Part shown: positions 11,446-23,754 of the stretch, piece by piece
How the letters are laid out: every line of letters starts with the position of its first letter
Position numbering within the stretch: the first letter of the stretch is position 1
Assembly (NCBI GenBank): GCA_037042915.1
Contig: CM073194.1
Location: 4,774,001-4,838,000 of the forward strand
Length of the DNA stretch: 64,000 bases
Source of the DNA: Auricularia sp. M13
Taxonomy: Eukaryota; Basidiomycota; Agaricomycetes; Auriculariales; Auriculariaceae
Direction of reading: 5' to 3'
Made by a program: the position numbers and the translations under genes
Notes under the pieces: model-generated
What the model was told of the DNA's origin: nothing
The model's input: the letters and a program-made list of their open reading frames with translations, nothing else
The model's database searches: none

Positions 11446-12953
11446 TCAAAAAGTAAACGGTTGCAGGCCGGCGCTCATCAGCTGCCGCACGGACAGTCCG
11501 ACGGTATCGGGGAATGTAGATCGCTCAGCAGAAAGAGCGAGTTGGGGGTCATCCGCTGGTAAAGAGCAATTCGGCCTGCCACGCGGCCGCAAGAACAATC
11601 GCGTCGTCCCCTCCAGCAGGACGTCCGCGTCGAGCTGGCTGACGTCGCGCGCGCGCTGAGCGGCGCCCAAGTCGTCAGAATTTTCCGATTCGAAACTGGC
11701 GGGTCGTAAGCATTTGGCGGAAGCAGGCGTGGCAGTGTGGCGGAATGAGTACTGTGGCGACGGGCCCGGGGAGAGGTATTGAGAATATAGTTGAGCGTAG
11801 TCAATGGTGTCTTCGTCGACGTCGAGAGAAGTAGTGTCAAAGGAGCCGAGAATCTGAGGTCGGGGTACAGCAACAGCAAGAGAGAGGATGGTTTCGACGT
11901 CTGGAGAGTCGTTGCGTGCAGAGAGACTCTCCGATGCGAGGCGTGAAGAAGCCGCAGCTGAATCTACGGGCAGAATGGCGTCGGGGGAATTGTCGGCACT
12001 AGTGTTGTCGTCCAGATACACCCAGCCCTTCGGCTACGAAGGAATGCGTGAACAAGAGAGTTGAGAGGAATTTGGCAGTAGTGGCGAACCTTCTTGCGGC
12101 GGCTTTTGCAGTCGCTTGCGGTGTGCGCAGACCATTGATCTTTCGAGATCCAGCGGCTGCATAGGTCGCATTGCACCTCCCAGAAGTTTGAATCGCGTAT
12201 GCGGTGATCCGTGAGGAGGCCAAACTCGGAAACAGCGCCCTCATCAAGCGAGTGTCGTACAATTTCGACGGGGATGTGAGCAGGCCTGAGCTCCGTAAGT
12301 CATGGTTGTAAGAGGTCAAAGGTGATTTAAGAAGTACCTGCTGAGGATGATACGCTGGTGTTTCCCGGGACATGCACGTTTGTGTCTCCTCCAGATGTGC
12401 AGGTACTTCCATTCCGCGCCAACCTTGTACCATTTCCTGCACAGGGCGCATTGCACGCCGGTATCCGAGAGAGAAATAACACAAGCGTCCGAGAGAAGCT
12501 CTTGCCGGCGCGCCTCGACTTCAGCGGGCCAGGTAGATGTGGAGGGCTGCGTATGATCCTCCGATGAATTGGCGCTGATCGAAGACAGCGAAGCGGGATG
12601 TTTGGATTCTGTTGGTGACGAAAGGGTCGCGCTGACAGCGATGGTAGAGGCACTGTCCCAATCGTGCTCGGATAGTCTCCTATTATGATTAGGATCAAGC
12701 TTAACCCGCAAGGGGCATTGGAACTCACAGTTCAGAAGCAGCGGTGGCCGTATTCTCAGATACTGCGCTCGATAGGGGACTAAGTGTACCGGGAGAACGA
12801 TTAGATTGAGATGATCTATTCGAGCGAAGAAATCAGTGAGTTTGTGAACTCAAGCCGCTGCTACGCGCAGACGCACGATGATGGGACGATTTTCAGTCGA
12901 ATCTTGAACCCAGAGGACGTGGTTGCTGCTGGCTCGCCGCGGCTATGGTGCAT
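11446..12953 (-). CDS. Protein with two zinc-knuckle-like CxxC…H…C motifs
   Basis: Five exons (12877-12953, 12729-12815, 12338-12679, 12090-12285 and 11446-12033) close in frame to 429 aa. Two similar motifs sit in the middle: VQCALCRKWYKVG…HIWRRHKRAC and VQCDLCSRWISKDQW…HTASDC. Both have C-x2-C-x2-W followed by H and C, so they look like duplicated zinc-binding units. The N-terminus is Ser/Thr-rich and the C-terminus (about 195 aa) is acidic and probably disordered. A DNA- or RNA-binding regulatory role is possible but not shown. One donor is GTTCGC, weaker than its neighbours. Confidence 0.7.
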
Positions 12954-13649
12954 TATTATAAGCCGTGTAAATTCACGCTCCTGGGATGCGTACCTGGCGT
13001 GACACGTTGTATTCAGCCGTTCAGCGTGCTTTGCGCCTCGCTTGGGGTGGTCGGGTACGTAGGACCTAAGGGCCGATGGTGAATGGGCAGCTGTATGCAC
13101 CAACATGTTCCAGCAACGAGCTACGGCGAAGGTTAAGCTGCTATCAGCAGTTTGTCATGCACAGGGGCACGGGGAAACTGTGGCGACAATTTTTCGCACT
13201 CCGCAGGCTGGCGGCTCAGCTTCTGCTTACCCACGTCCGGTCATGACCAACGACTTCTCAGCCAGGAAGCGCGAATTCTGGAACGCTGAAGCGGAGCATG
13301 TGCCTTGCGTACCCGTTGCATAAAACAGGCTATCTTTTCTGGCTATTCCTGACGCTCCTGGCATGGCCGCGCTGCAAATCACTCGACGGCTCGCGTGTTC
13401 GCAATAGCGGCTCCGCCTACTGCAGCTCATGCACTTTTGGCGAGTGGATTGCAAGGTCAGGCGTGTCTCGTGGATTCGGTTCTCTGACATATTCGTGCTC
13501 GGGTCTAGCCATGCTTCGTAACGATTCGGGACGATAGGCATGGTTTTATTGATTAAACTTAGAGAAAGCTCAATGAATCAACTTGAAGGATCTAATTTTC
13601 GCCCATTTCAGGCTGTGTCCATGGACCAATTTTTCTCGCGCAGTAACAT
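12954..13649. other. Intergenic region
   Basis: About 700 bp between two minus-strand genes. Short open frames only; nothing recognisable. Confidence 0.35.
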
Positions 13650-14284
13650 CTAGTCCTCGGGGTCAGCCGGGCTCGCTGGGCCCGGGTTGAAGAGCAAGGC
13701 GTCGATCCCGATGGGCATGGACTGTGCGACGATCTTCCAGGTGTGCGAGCCCACGGGGGACCCATGGCTGCTGAAGAAGCGCTGTTAAACCCGTGAGATT
13801 CAGGGAGACTATGAAGATGAGACGAGGGTGGCTTACCCCGTTGTACTGCGTTTCCGGCGACGGGTTGACGTTCTCGAGGCTGCCGGCGTCTTCGCCGTCG
13901 CGGAAAAACCTGACTTCGCCCTTGGCGCCTTTAGGGCTGACGGTGTAGACGGAGCCACCACTCCCGACGAAGGTCACCTCGGCGCTGCCACCCTGCGCGT
14001 TGGGATGTGCGTTCAGATTCAATGCGTCGACGCAGTGAGAAAGCTACGCACGACTGGGATGACGGTGCAGCTACCGCCGCGAACGAGCGAGTTGTTATCG
14101 TTGACCCTGGTAGAGCCGGCCGAGAACGTCCATGCGGTGGCTATTGCAAATGGAGTCAATGAGCAACGCACAAGCGTAGCGACGCGTAATGCAACGCACA
14201 CTTGTCGTCAATGGTCGCGCTGTCCTGGGCGGCGACGAACGAGAACGCAACAGCGGCGAGGGCGAGAAGGCGAGCAGAAAACAT
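13650..14284 (-). CDS. Small secreted protein, unknown
   Basis: Exons: 14200-14284, 14052-14140, 13837-13992 and 13650-13781; the frame closes at 153 aa. The signal peptide is MFSARLLALAAVAFSFVAAQ. The mature protein is beta-rich with WTFSAGSTRVN, AEVTFVGSGGSVYTVSP and SHTWKIVAQSMP, and carries a single cysteine. The family is not recognised; small secreted proteins of this kind are abundant in wood- and litter-decay fungi. The oddity is upstream: a 683-bp TIR element begins within 1-2 bases of the ATG, so the usual TATA-to-ATG spacing is broken. Confidence 0.7.
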
Positions 14285-14286
14285 TA

Positions 14287-14969
14287 GGGGGTTTCACGGT
14301 AGGCTTTTCAGGCCGTTTCTGGGCCGTTTTGATGCCGTTTCTGGAGTCATTTTACGGCCATTTCGAGCTGAGAAAAGGCATCAAAAACGACCTGAACTGT
14401 GAAACCCCCCTCCAGAAATCCATTTTACGGTCAGTTTTGATGTCTTTTTCCCCATCCCGAGAACGAGTCCCTACTCCCCTCCAGGCCCCTATCTATGTCG
14501 ATGAACTTGTTCCGAAGGCTTGAATAGTTATATAGACATATCCCAAGTTCTTCTATGATTTGTACAGATAGTATTTAGCAGGGCAAAGACGAATAGAGTG
14601 AGAAAATTATAGCATAGGGTGCTTTATAGCTTATGTACCAATATATGCACCATAGGGGACCTTCAGCCTGGTTCTTTGCTGCGTCACGAGGAGCGGAACA
14701 GCTTTACGGCGGGTCTACAGCGTGGGAACTCTGAGGCTTTGCCGCTGAGGCACCAGTAACCGCGGACCGCACGCAAGGGAAAAATGGAAATGTACAAAAA
14801 CAAAAAACGACCGCAGAAACAACTTGAAGCCGTTTCTGCAAAAGCCGTTTCTAGGCCGTTTCCGGTACTGTTTCGTGTGTTCCGGGGTCCCGTTTTTGCA
14901 GAAATGGACAAACAAAACGCCGTTAGAAATGGCGTAGAAACGGCCCAGAAACGCTACCGTGAAACCCCC
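14287..14969. mobile_element. Non-autonomous TIR DNA transposon (MITE-like)
   Basis: The ends are inverted: GGGGGTTTCACGGTAG at 14287-14302 and its complement at 14954-14969. The TSD is either TA (14285-14286 and 14970-14971) or ATT (14283-14285 and 14971-14973), with element limits shifting by one base. GCCGTTTCTG-like 10-mers are repeated at both subterminal regions, as in transposase-binding arrays. A further copy of the terminal motif lies near 14399-14409. No transposase frame is present. Confidence 0.75.
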
Positions 14970-14971
14970 TA

Positions 14972-15858
14972 TTGTGTTGAAGATAGGAAGTGGGATGCGA
15001 GGCAAGATCTCCAGTGCGCCCAGTATTTATAATTCCCTGCTCCTCAGCCAAAATGACGGAATCCGGCGGGATTGTGTATCCCGAGGTCGAAGCGCGGGAT
15101 GTCCGAGAGCTTCGCCTGTGCAATGACTGGCCTCCCAGGTGACAATTCAACTGGCCCTTCAAGTTGTCCGCAAGTCTCTCGCACAGCACCCCTTACCCCG
15201 ACACTTGCTCTTGTACGTCCGACCTAAGGCGCCCGCTCTGTCGCTGCAGGCGCAGATACGGGACGAGCTCCATTTTTATTCTGTCATAACAGGCCCGTTG
15301 GAAGACGGAATGCCGTTAGCGGGCCTCATCGCCACGCAAGGCGCAGCTGCGTTTACACGTGGATCTGCAGATCAACTCGCGAATTGGGTGGGATTCTCCG
15401 CTTCACCGCATAATGGAATGATCAAGTCCGATCCATCGCGGCCGATCACTTGCGGTGGGACAATTTTGAAAGAAGAATAGAGCCTCCCATCAGGAAAACC
15501 CGATTCTCCCTAGTGCGACCTAACTGAACTCTGTTGACGTGCGCGCTGATACCCGTTGCCGCAGTCCGTCTCTTTCGGGACGGTGCCTCCAGTGCAACTC
15601 AATCTGACTTCTGGCGCTGCGAGCGCATCCCGGAGCTACCACACGGCAATCTCTGGAGCCAAGGAGCGGGCAGCAGCTGCTAGCCAGTATCTGGAGCATT
15701 CAATCCGAGATCTCATACGCTCCCGTACGCATATCTCGCATGTGCCGCTCTCACTTACCGAGATTGAGACTTTCCCTCCAGCTGCCCAGCATACAGTCGA
15801 GGAGCACCCACATTGCCTTAGACGATATCCACAGCCGACCACTGTGTCTATCCTCCTT
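14972..15858. other. Region between two elements, no firm gene
   Basis: A plus-strand ATG at 15052 opens MTESGGIVYPEVEARD and could be followed by short introns, but I could not build a convincing model. A further open frame at 15556-15969 runs into the palindrome. Possibly a decayed gene. Confidence 0.3.
15024..15031 (-). promoter_or_regulatory. TATA box displaced from the small secreted protein gene
   Basis: On the minus strand it reads TATAAATA. With the transposon removed it would lie about 50-55 bp before the ATG at 14284, matching other genes here; at present it is about 740 bp away. Confidence 0.45.
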
Positions 15859-16563
15859 ATAGTGTACAATAATTATTTTATCCAAAATCGAGCCCCCATT
15901 CAGTTTTTCGAGGTGTCTTCCAAGATCTCACCCCTCCATCCAAGAATTGGTGAGGGATCCAAGTTGTAGTGCCTGTCATCCAGATTGATGTCACCGGATC
16001 CAAATCTGGTGCCGGCAATCCAAACATCGCACACCCCAGATCCAAGAAATGCCTCCGGAGATCCAGGTCCATGTAATCCAACTCCAAGTATCTCTGAGCT
16101 CCTTCATGAGAAAAATCGAAGTGATTATTTATTTACACTGGGGTTGTCGGAGTCCGCTGCTTCTCGGGCCCGAAGGTCGGTGTTGTCCGGAGGGTCGGCA
16201 TCCACATTCATTGAACCGCTCCGGGGATCGGTCGGGCAATGCCGACCTTCGGGCCCGAGAAGCAGCGGACTCCGACAACCCCAGTGTAAATAAATAATCA
16301 CTTCGATTTTTCTCATGAAGGAGCTCAGAGATACTTGGAGTTGGATTACATGGACCTGGATCTCCGGAGGCATTTCTTGGATCTGGGGTGTGCGATGTTT
16401 GGATTGCCGGCACCAGATTTGGATCCGGTGACATCAATCTGGATGACAGGCACTACAACTTGGATCCCTCACCAATTCTTGGATGGAGGGGTGAGATCTT
16501 GGAAGACACCTCGAAAAACTGAATGGGGGCTCGATTTTGGATAAAATAATTATTGTACACTAT
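15859..16563. mobile_element. Foldback palindromic element with 322-bp arms
   Basis: Arms 15859-16180 and 16242-16563 are inverted copies around a 61-bp unique spacer (16181-16241). Translations of the two arms match residue for residue over more than 100 codons, so identity is essentially complete. The outer ends read ATAGTGTACAATAATTATTT. A TA sits at each edge (15860-15861 and 16561-16562), compatible with a Tc1/mariner-type insertion. No transposase is encoded. Open frames inside are mirror images of each other and not host genes. Confidence 0.85.
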
Positions 16564-18540
16564 TCCCGCTACCTTGGTAGTGGGTCTTAGCCCTGCAACA
16601 CCAGCGAATCCGCACTATTTAATTATTGATAGTAAACTGCCACTTTTGATGAACTTCCCCTTTTATGGTAACTTCCGCCGGAGCGTTCGGCTTGAGCAAC
16701 TGCGCATCTGCCGGGTTCCTCTTGGCACGCTCGGCCCAAATGCGGTTGTGCCCGGATGCAAACCGTCGGCAAACTCCAGTAGGAAGAGTGTCCAGGCGTC
16801 AGAATAAGTCCTATGCTCTATTACTAACCTGGTTAATGGCCCAGGAAATTATATTAAGTGCATATGAAGGCGAAATGGTGGGCGGAATTTTGAATTTCGG
16901 CCCATATCGTGGGTATTTGACTCAGACCTGGACATCAAGGGACGAATAAAGAAATCTGGCCACGAGATCTTGTAGAGAATGCCTTATAACATTTAAATCC
17001 CAGAGGACGAGAGATGAGACTATACCTGCGGTGAGATCATTCACAATTGGTGCTGATTCATGACCAGGTCACCGAGTGGCATAAACCATTATAATGTGCT
17101 GATTTATTCATATTAATGGCACCTTGAATACACTTCAATTACGTTTGAATGTGTTGAGGCTTGCCAGAACTTGGTGTTGGTGCCGCACGACGTCGGTCGT
17201 TCTGCTGTGGTTGTGCCCGGAAGCATTTTGCCTCCCGTGCGCGTCTCATGAAGTGCAATGAACCTCAATAAAGCTGGTCACAACATCTCCTGCTGGGCTA
17301 AAACTAGTCTTTATGACTATATGTGTCTATTCCTCCTTTCCATGATCATTTCCTAGGCTTTGGTGGGACATTATCATTTAGGCATTTGGCTGGCAGTGTT
17401 GCGGTCTTCGTCGGGTCCCTCCTCCCCCGCTGTTTCATTTCGCCGTCCCGTGGCCCTCGCATCTCGTCCGGGCGCCCAAACTCCTTGCGCCCGGCCCCGC
17501 GGCCCTTTCGTCGGCGCGTCCTAGCGGTCTCTCCGCTCGGCGAGTACCTCGGTCTCTTCCCAGGAGAAGGGCAATACGACGGGATGATTCTGGTTTGGTT
17601 GGGCTCTATTTATCCCGGGTTTCCTGTCTCGCCAAGGACGCCCCGGCGGTCTCTCTCGGCCTGATCTGTGGCGCCCGCGTGGCAACCGGTCGGTGGCGCA
17701 ATTGGTCCGCGGACCCCCTCGGCCTTGCTTCCGTAGTATATATACCTGGGCCGTCGCCCCTCTTGTACCTTAGGTTTGGTCTGGTCTATCATACCGCTTA
17801 TCTGCGCCTCCCTCTCCCCACTCATCCCTTCCCCTCGAGCGTCGTCTCGGAGAGTGATATAGCAGTCACCGTGACAGGCAGACACCATTTGCAGCTTATA
17901 TCTCCCGCTAGGTGGCACCTCATCTCTCAGTACCTCGTTCCCAAGTTCTTTACATATATATCTCCAGATTCACCAAGGCTGAATGAAGGAGATGGCTTCA
18001 ACCACCGTCTAGGACGTGTTCAATGGTCCGGAGGACTTATCACGGAACCTATCGGGCGTCGCCGGTGAACGGCGTTTGGGATACTCACCGTCTGCACCTG
18101 GCACCCTGGGCGTCGCGCAGGAAATACGGGGCGATGCTTCGCAGCGCACATGCTTCTCACCCTCGGGAAACCCCTCAGGAGACTGCTTTAACTTGCCTTT
18201 GCCACACTAAGACTTTCTGCTCCCTGCTGTGTACATCTGGATCGCAAACTTGTGTTGCTGCTCTCGCAACACATCGTCCATCAGCAGACGACTTTTGTCC
18301 TGCACGTCCGCTACAGGATCGATGCGAGGTACCGCCATCGACATGCACCCGCTCCCCATTCCCCGCTTCTGCTCCTGCAAAGGAGCGCATTCCCGCAGGC
18401 GATCTCCGTCCTTTATGTTTTATGACACAATTTGAGTCCCGCCAAACGTCCGCATGAGACCATTGTCGGGATACACACAATCTTCATTTCATATCGCGCT
18501 TCCCAGAGCCGATTTATGGACCTGCAGGCCTCGGAATGCA
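16564..18540. other. Gene-poor, probably repeat-derived region
   Basis: About 2 kb between the palindrome and the hAT MITE. It has AT-rich tracts, TATA-like and pyrimidine-rich stretches (around 17600-17960) that could be solo-LTR sequence, but no terminal repeats or target duplication were identified. No gene was recognised. Confidence 0.3.
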
Positions 18541-18548
18541 TTCTGTAG

Positions 18549-19030
18549 TAGCGCTCAGTTAGTTATCCCCCGCGGGGTAACTAACACGTTACTAACAATG
18601 TGTGTTAGTAACACGGTGTTAGTAACATTGTTAATAATAAGTGAGTATATAGTAAGTATATATTCTGAAGACTTGCTGCTGTACCCCCTGGAGGGGTTGC
18701 TGAACAACACCTTGAGGGTATTATGTGTGTTCCCATCGGTCCTGCATGCGCAGAGCTTCCGGTGAAAACTCTGGTCGCAGTCTCACCCCCTGGTTGGCCA
18801 GGGACACCTCAAGAACCTTCAATTCACTTTGAGCACATGCTACAGGGATTTTGTAGCATCCAGTGGACCTGAGATCACCCAATGCATGTGGTTTTATCAA
18901 GTGAAGTATCTCACAGCTTCGATGATTTGATACCTCTCCAGTTAGTAACGACACTCGAGCTCAGAGTGGTCGTTACTAACGTGTTAGTAACTAACAAGTT
19001 AGTAACATTTTAGTAACTAACTGAGCGCTA
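18549..19030. mobile_element. hAT-type MITE with perfect 8-bp target duplication
   Basis: The termini are perfect 17-bp inverted repeats, TAGCGCTCAGTTAGTTA at 18549 and its complement ending at 19030. They are flanked by the direct duplication TTCTGTAG at 18541-18548 and 19031-19038. An 8-bp duplication and a YARNG start are hAT hallmarks. GTTAGTAAC motifs are repeated near both ends. There is no transposase; it is a 482-bp non-autonomous element. Confidence 0.9.
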
Positions 19031-19038
19031 TTCTGTAG

Positions 19039-21615
19039 CTTATCTTTGGTGTTCTTCAGCTTTTTGAATGTCTCATCTCAAGGACTATTCGCTCGTCCAC
19101 ATGCCTCTCATGGCGTGCGGCGTCGGTCTTGAACACACCGGCGCAAACACATTGCCCATGTAGAATAATGGACGATGGGCACTCTCCTCGCATCTCAGCA
19201 GTTCCGCCTAGGATGCAATTTTGTATCCCTCTTTCTGCAGTCCAATCCCACATAACATATCACAACACATTTCCAGAGGGCTCAAAGAGGGCTGACCTCG
19301 AGTGGTGAGTTTCCCATCCACTGCAGTGCGTTTATATGCATATGCCTCTGGCCGCACCAAACCGCCTGAGCTGCAGAGAACGCTCGGGTTTGCTCCAGGG
19401 AACTCTGCAGGCACTCTGGTATGCCTCGCACCCCCTACAACAACTCCGAGCCCATCCCATTTGACCATAGATTGTGTGCATTGTGTTGCTGCAACAAATC
19501 GCAAGTCTCAGCAATGTCAGCATGCTTGGTACATCTGGGAGACAGTAGATTAAGATTTCACATGGCTTGTGAACACTGGACTATGTAAAATCTGATTATG
19601 GGGATCATCGAACACGGTAGCGGCGCAAATGACGAGGTGGGAACCATCCTCGCATGAGCGCTGCTACTGGCGGCGTACTGCCCAAAGAATAGCAGGTTTA
19701 TGAGCACATGAACACAACCATGTACTGACTGCATAAGGTAGCGGGGTTTGCCCGCGAGGGCCCTTGGGGCGTTATAAGGAGGATATGTGTCGAGCGCATG
19801 CTGGCGATGAGTACATATGAGGCCCCGGCCGCGGCAGGCTGCATCCAACACGCAGAGACAGTTTGAGAGACGAAGTCAACCAGATTCAGAACTCTCTGGA
19901 CCACCTGGGTAGCCAGGAACAGGAACACGCACGATTACTGGACTAGTCCAAACTGTCAAACTCTGCGAGCATTGAACTCCGGTGATGGTTGGGTCGGAGT
20001 TTGTTGCTCCTTGACCTTCAACCTCCACCTCGTCGCCCAAGGCATCACACACACACACGCGCGCGTTCGAGACGCGAGTATCCCGCCGTGGCTATAATTC
20101 CCAGCAGGTTTTCTTTCAGCTTGTTCGCTCACTGTCCTTTCCACTGTGTTGTCGTCATCGCCGCCGCCGCCGCCGCCGCCGAGAATCTGACCCACCCACT
20201 GCCCTCTCGAGCGGTAAGCACCAGATGCGACTATGCATGGCTGGTTTTCTATGCGCTGTGAGTGCCGACCATTGCTGCCGCCCTATTCCCAGCCCCCTGC
20301 TATGTGTTCACTGCGCAAAGGAATTGCAAAACCTTGTCATCTCGTTTCATTCAGCGTAGGCTGTCGGATCTCGAGGTGAGCACCATCGTCAAACAGGTTT
20401 TCGTGCTGCTCTGGATCTTCTTGCTCATATCATCAATCGCTTGCCGAGCTTGCAGCGAGATGCGTTGGCTCGGTGTGTGCGCTCTTGCTGCAGCAGCCTC
20501 CTCAAACTCACGCTAACTAGCCCTCCAGATCTGCGGCGCTCCAAAAGAGTTTTGTCGTTATTTGCGGGTCGCTGGTGCGTTCGTAATCCTCCATTGTCGA
20601 TGTTCACGAAATTCGCAGGCAGAACTGGCGGGCGCGCCTTGACGATGTTAGCAGGGCGCAGGGCGCGATCATTTCACTTGTTACCCCCGCTTGTATATCC
20701 GTGGTGTTGCTTGCGTGCATGCGTGCCGCTAGTTAGCTAGTGCAAACCGTAATAATACCAATTTATTCGATTATCTGATTTGGGATGTGGGGAAGACGGC
20801 GGAGTGATGAGAGCGAACAAAGCGCAGCTATTTTTTTTTGCACATATGAAGACCATGGGGTGCAAAAGTGTGAATTCTAGTGCGGCAAGGAGCTGACGTA
20901 TCAAGAGCCAGTGCGCAAGAAGCCGCACCAGAGCGATGGCTGTCCGCTATAAACAGGGGGGGATAGGTCCTGCGCACGGCTCGCTATAGAGCGTCCATCG
21001 CGCACATGAGCGGAGCGACGTTTTCCTGATGCCGGCATTGCTCAAACTATGAGTGGATACGCAGCCACCCGTTGATCTCCTTGGCTCGGTCTCTGCTGGA
21101 AAGCACAACTTCAGGGTGCGTGCTGTTCAATTGCGACGAGAATGGTAAGTACAGTGAATTATGAGAGTATTATGCACTAGCAGCAGGCGCGGTGACTATG
21201 GGAATCATCGTCGGTTGTCTTGGAACCGCCACATGCACAGACATTATTCATGCTCGTGCAATGCAAATAGATATCTCCGCCGGTAACGGCGGGCAGTCTT
21301 GCCGAGGGCTCTCCGCAGGCCCCCCCCGGAAGGGGTCTATCTGTGCGTTGGCCCACTGGGAGTGGCCATGATGATCTTCAATGCCGTCCTGGAGTCAAGG
21401 CAGGTTTCGTGAGTGTATTCACCGACTATAGCAATCGCGGAACCATGTACAGACACGACCCAGACTGAGGAAAAATACATTATAAAACTAGCACAATTAT
21501 GAGGCGGGGGGACCAAATGACCACTGGCAGTCGATACCAACTTTGCCTCTATGCAAAGAATCAGCCGGTATCATCTGAGAATGGCTCCCTACAGTTACGC
21601 ACTGGAATAGGCAGA
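19039..21615. other. Gene-poor region
   Basis: 2.6 kb without a supportable gene. It contains a GCC microsatellite and scattered short open frames. Some plus-strand sequence at 20000-20740 resembles intron-split coding sequence, but no model closes. Confidence 0.3.
20159..20180. repeat. GCC microsatellite
   Basis: A run of about seven GCC/CGC trinucleotide units. Confidence 0.8.
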
Positions 21616-23142
21616 TTACGAGTCGTGCCGTATGGGCTCGACAGCTTGATTGGCGGCAGTCTTGGTGAGCTGCTCTTGTTCCGCCTCGAATACGACCTTC
21701 GCGTCCTCAGGCAGACTCGCCAAGGAACCGATCGAAACGCGGCGGACGAGCCTCAAGAGCGGAACCATGTCCGTACGCGAGCACTGGGACCAGTCATCCA
21801 CGAGCCGTGCAAGTCGCGTCGCGTCTCGGTCCCGGAGGAACAGGCTGGGCAGCAGAGCGGGCACCTCCAACTGTTCGTGATCACGGAGCCGCAGCGTGAG
21901 GACCTCAAGCGCCGGCATGTGGATGCTAGCTAGGTCGCCTGATATGCTCGGTGCGATCATCTGATAATGTCGGGAGGGAACGATCAACGTCAGCGTGCGA
22001 AGACAAGGCAGCGCTCGGTCCCAGGAGCCCGCAGGGATATTATGCAGCTTCACAAAGTCCGAATGCCACAGGTCCAGTTGCGAGAGCCGCTGGAGATGAG
22101 CGCTGAAGCCCCGCTTGACGCCGAGCGATATACTATCATGGAACAGAATTGACCATTGTGTCTCTCCCGCATGCAAAGTCAGGCGATGTGATATCGATGA
22201 CATGAGATTCATCGTCCACAGGCCCTGGCATCCGCGCGCGAAGAGTTCGAGTGTGTCAAGAAACCCCGATGCGCAGCTCACGCTCAGTTTGCGCATTCCG
22301 CAAGGCGACCAGGCGTTACGAAATAGCTGCGAGTAATCGATCATAGGAGCAATGTCATTGAACTCTTCGTCGCAGTTTAGTTCGATAACCTGCATGGACA
22401 TCGGTAACGGCGTTAACGTTCGCAGACGCCTGCGTGACTCCGTAAAGCTTGAGCACGGTCAGGTTCGAGAAAACCTGGCAGAATACGATGTCGAACGCTC
22501 CTCCGGGAGGTAAGTCACATTCAAGTATCGCAATGCATTGAAGGGCAGGCAGTCGGACGGCAGCCGTAGCGTATGCAGCTGAAGTTTTTCTAGGCAAGGA
22601 GCGCTCCGTGCCAGCCACTGTGCGGGGATCACTGGTGTTTCACCTGAGTCGCTGCGCAGTCCGGCAGCCTTGAAAATCTTCAGCAGCGGCGCATCTAGCT
22701 GCACCAGACTCGAGATCCGGTCGTTGATCCAAAGTTCAGCCATGCGATGCATATTGGAAGCAAGGAGCTCATACATGGCTTCAGGAGCCGTGTCAAAGTA
22801 GAGATGGCAGCGGAAATGAAACGGTGCTGGGTGAGATGGCGAGAGCAGTGTCGAGAACGCGTCGACGACATGAGGCGGCCACCGCGCGGCGTTAGAGTTC
22901 CATAGGCTAGAGTCGGCCAAAGCATCTGTGCGCCACGCGCGAGATACGTGGGACACTCTGTAGCAGTCCTTCCGCTCCAGATACCTGAAACACTCCGCGG
23001 CCAGTTCCGCGGGCAACGAGATCAACGGGTCGGGGTGCTCTGCATTCCACTTGTTCGCAGCAGAGCGCGCGGCCGGGTCAATGCAACGTAGGTTTGGGAG
23101 ATAGAGAGCGTCAGCAAGGTCCTTGTGTATGAACGCTGTCAT
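21616..23142 (-). CDS. F-box protein with LRR-like C-terminal region
   Basis: Exons 22519-23142, 22439-22474 (36 nt) and 21616-22389 give 477 aa in frame. Introns are 44 bp (GTGACT) and 49 bp (GTCACG, a weak donor). The F-box spans about residues 38-82: DPLISLPAELAAECFRYLER, then SHVSRAWRTDALADSSLW, with the usual LP…L…W pattern. The rest has leucine-rich repeats such as FSNLTVLKLYG. Members recruit substrates to SCF ubiquitin ligases through Skp1. The family is hugely expanded in agaricomycetes, so the target is unknown. No lesion was seen. Confidence 0.8.
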
Positions 23143-23754
23143 AGCTTCGCCGTGGGTGCACAGTCAGATCAGGCCAGTTATGTGGCGGAACAGTAAAAAC
23201 TTGCCTGTGGCCCTCGCGCCAGGTTCGCCTTGACAAGCTCTCGCAAGGCTTTTGCGATGAAATCGTGCAGCCGCCTTGCCTGTCCAGGCGAGAGTGTGAC
23301 CACGCAACTGGCGGCGTGTGCGGGTCCAGGGATGAAAAAAAAAAAACACAGGCAAACAAAGGTTCAAAGCCTGTTAGTGTTCCCCGGGAATGTTGCAGCT
23401 TGGACAGGGATCGCAGGCTAATGTGCCCACAGAAATTGAGCGAGATAAATTTTCGGTCGATTGTCCGATAAGTAGTTTGGTCCGCTTTCTGAGGCGTGCG
23501 TAACAAAGGACGATCCAAATGGACAACAGTACAGCCGGCAGACCTGAGCGTTGGAAGCACCTGGCCTGCGAGCGTGGATACGGTCTGCAACAGGATGGAA
23601 GGCTGTCGCCATGAGTCTCAGGCTGCAGGCCCGTTTCTTGCACAACGATTACAATCGCGATACAATAAAAATGGGTAGAGTCGTACACTAACATTGAAGA
23701 AAGATACCATATTGCATTGACGCTGCAGTGCATACATACAAGAATAGACTAATC
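23143..23754. other. Intergenic region
   Basis: About 600 bp between the F-box ATG and the reductase stop. It includes a poly-A tract near 23335-23346. Nothing else recognised. Confidence 0.35.

Noticed and set aside
15985-16437. Two identical 102-aa proteins on opposite strands
   Set aside because: They are mirror readings of the palindrome arms, not genes.
17300-18070. Solo LTR
   Set aside because: Promoter-like features only; no TG…CA ends or flanking duplication could be defined.
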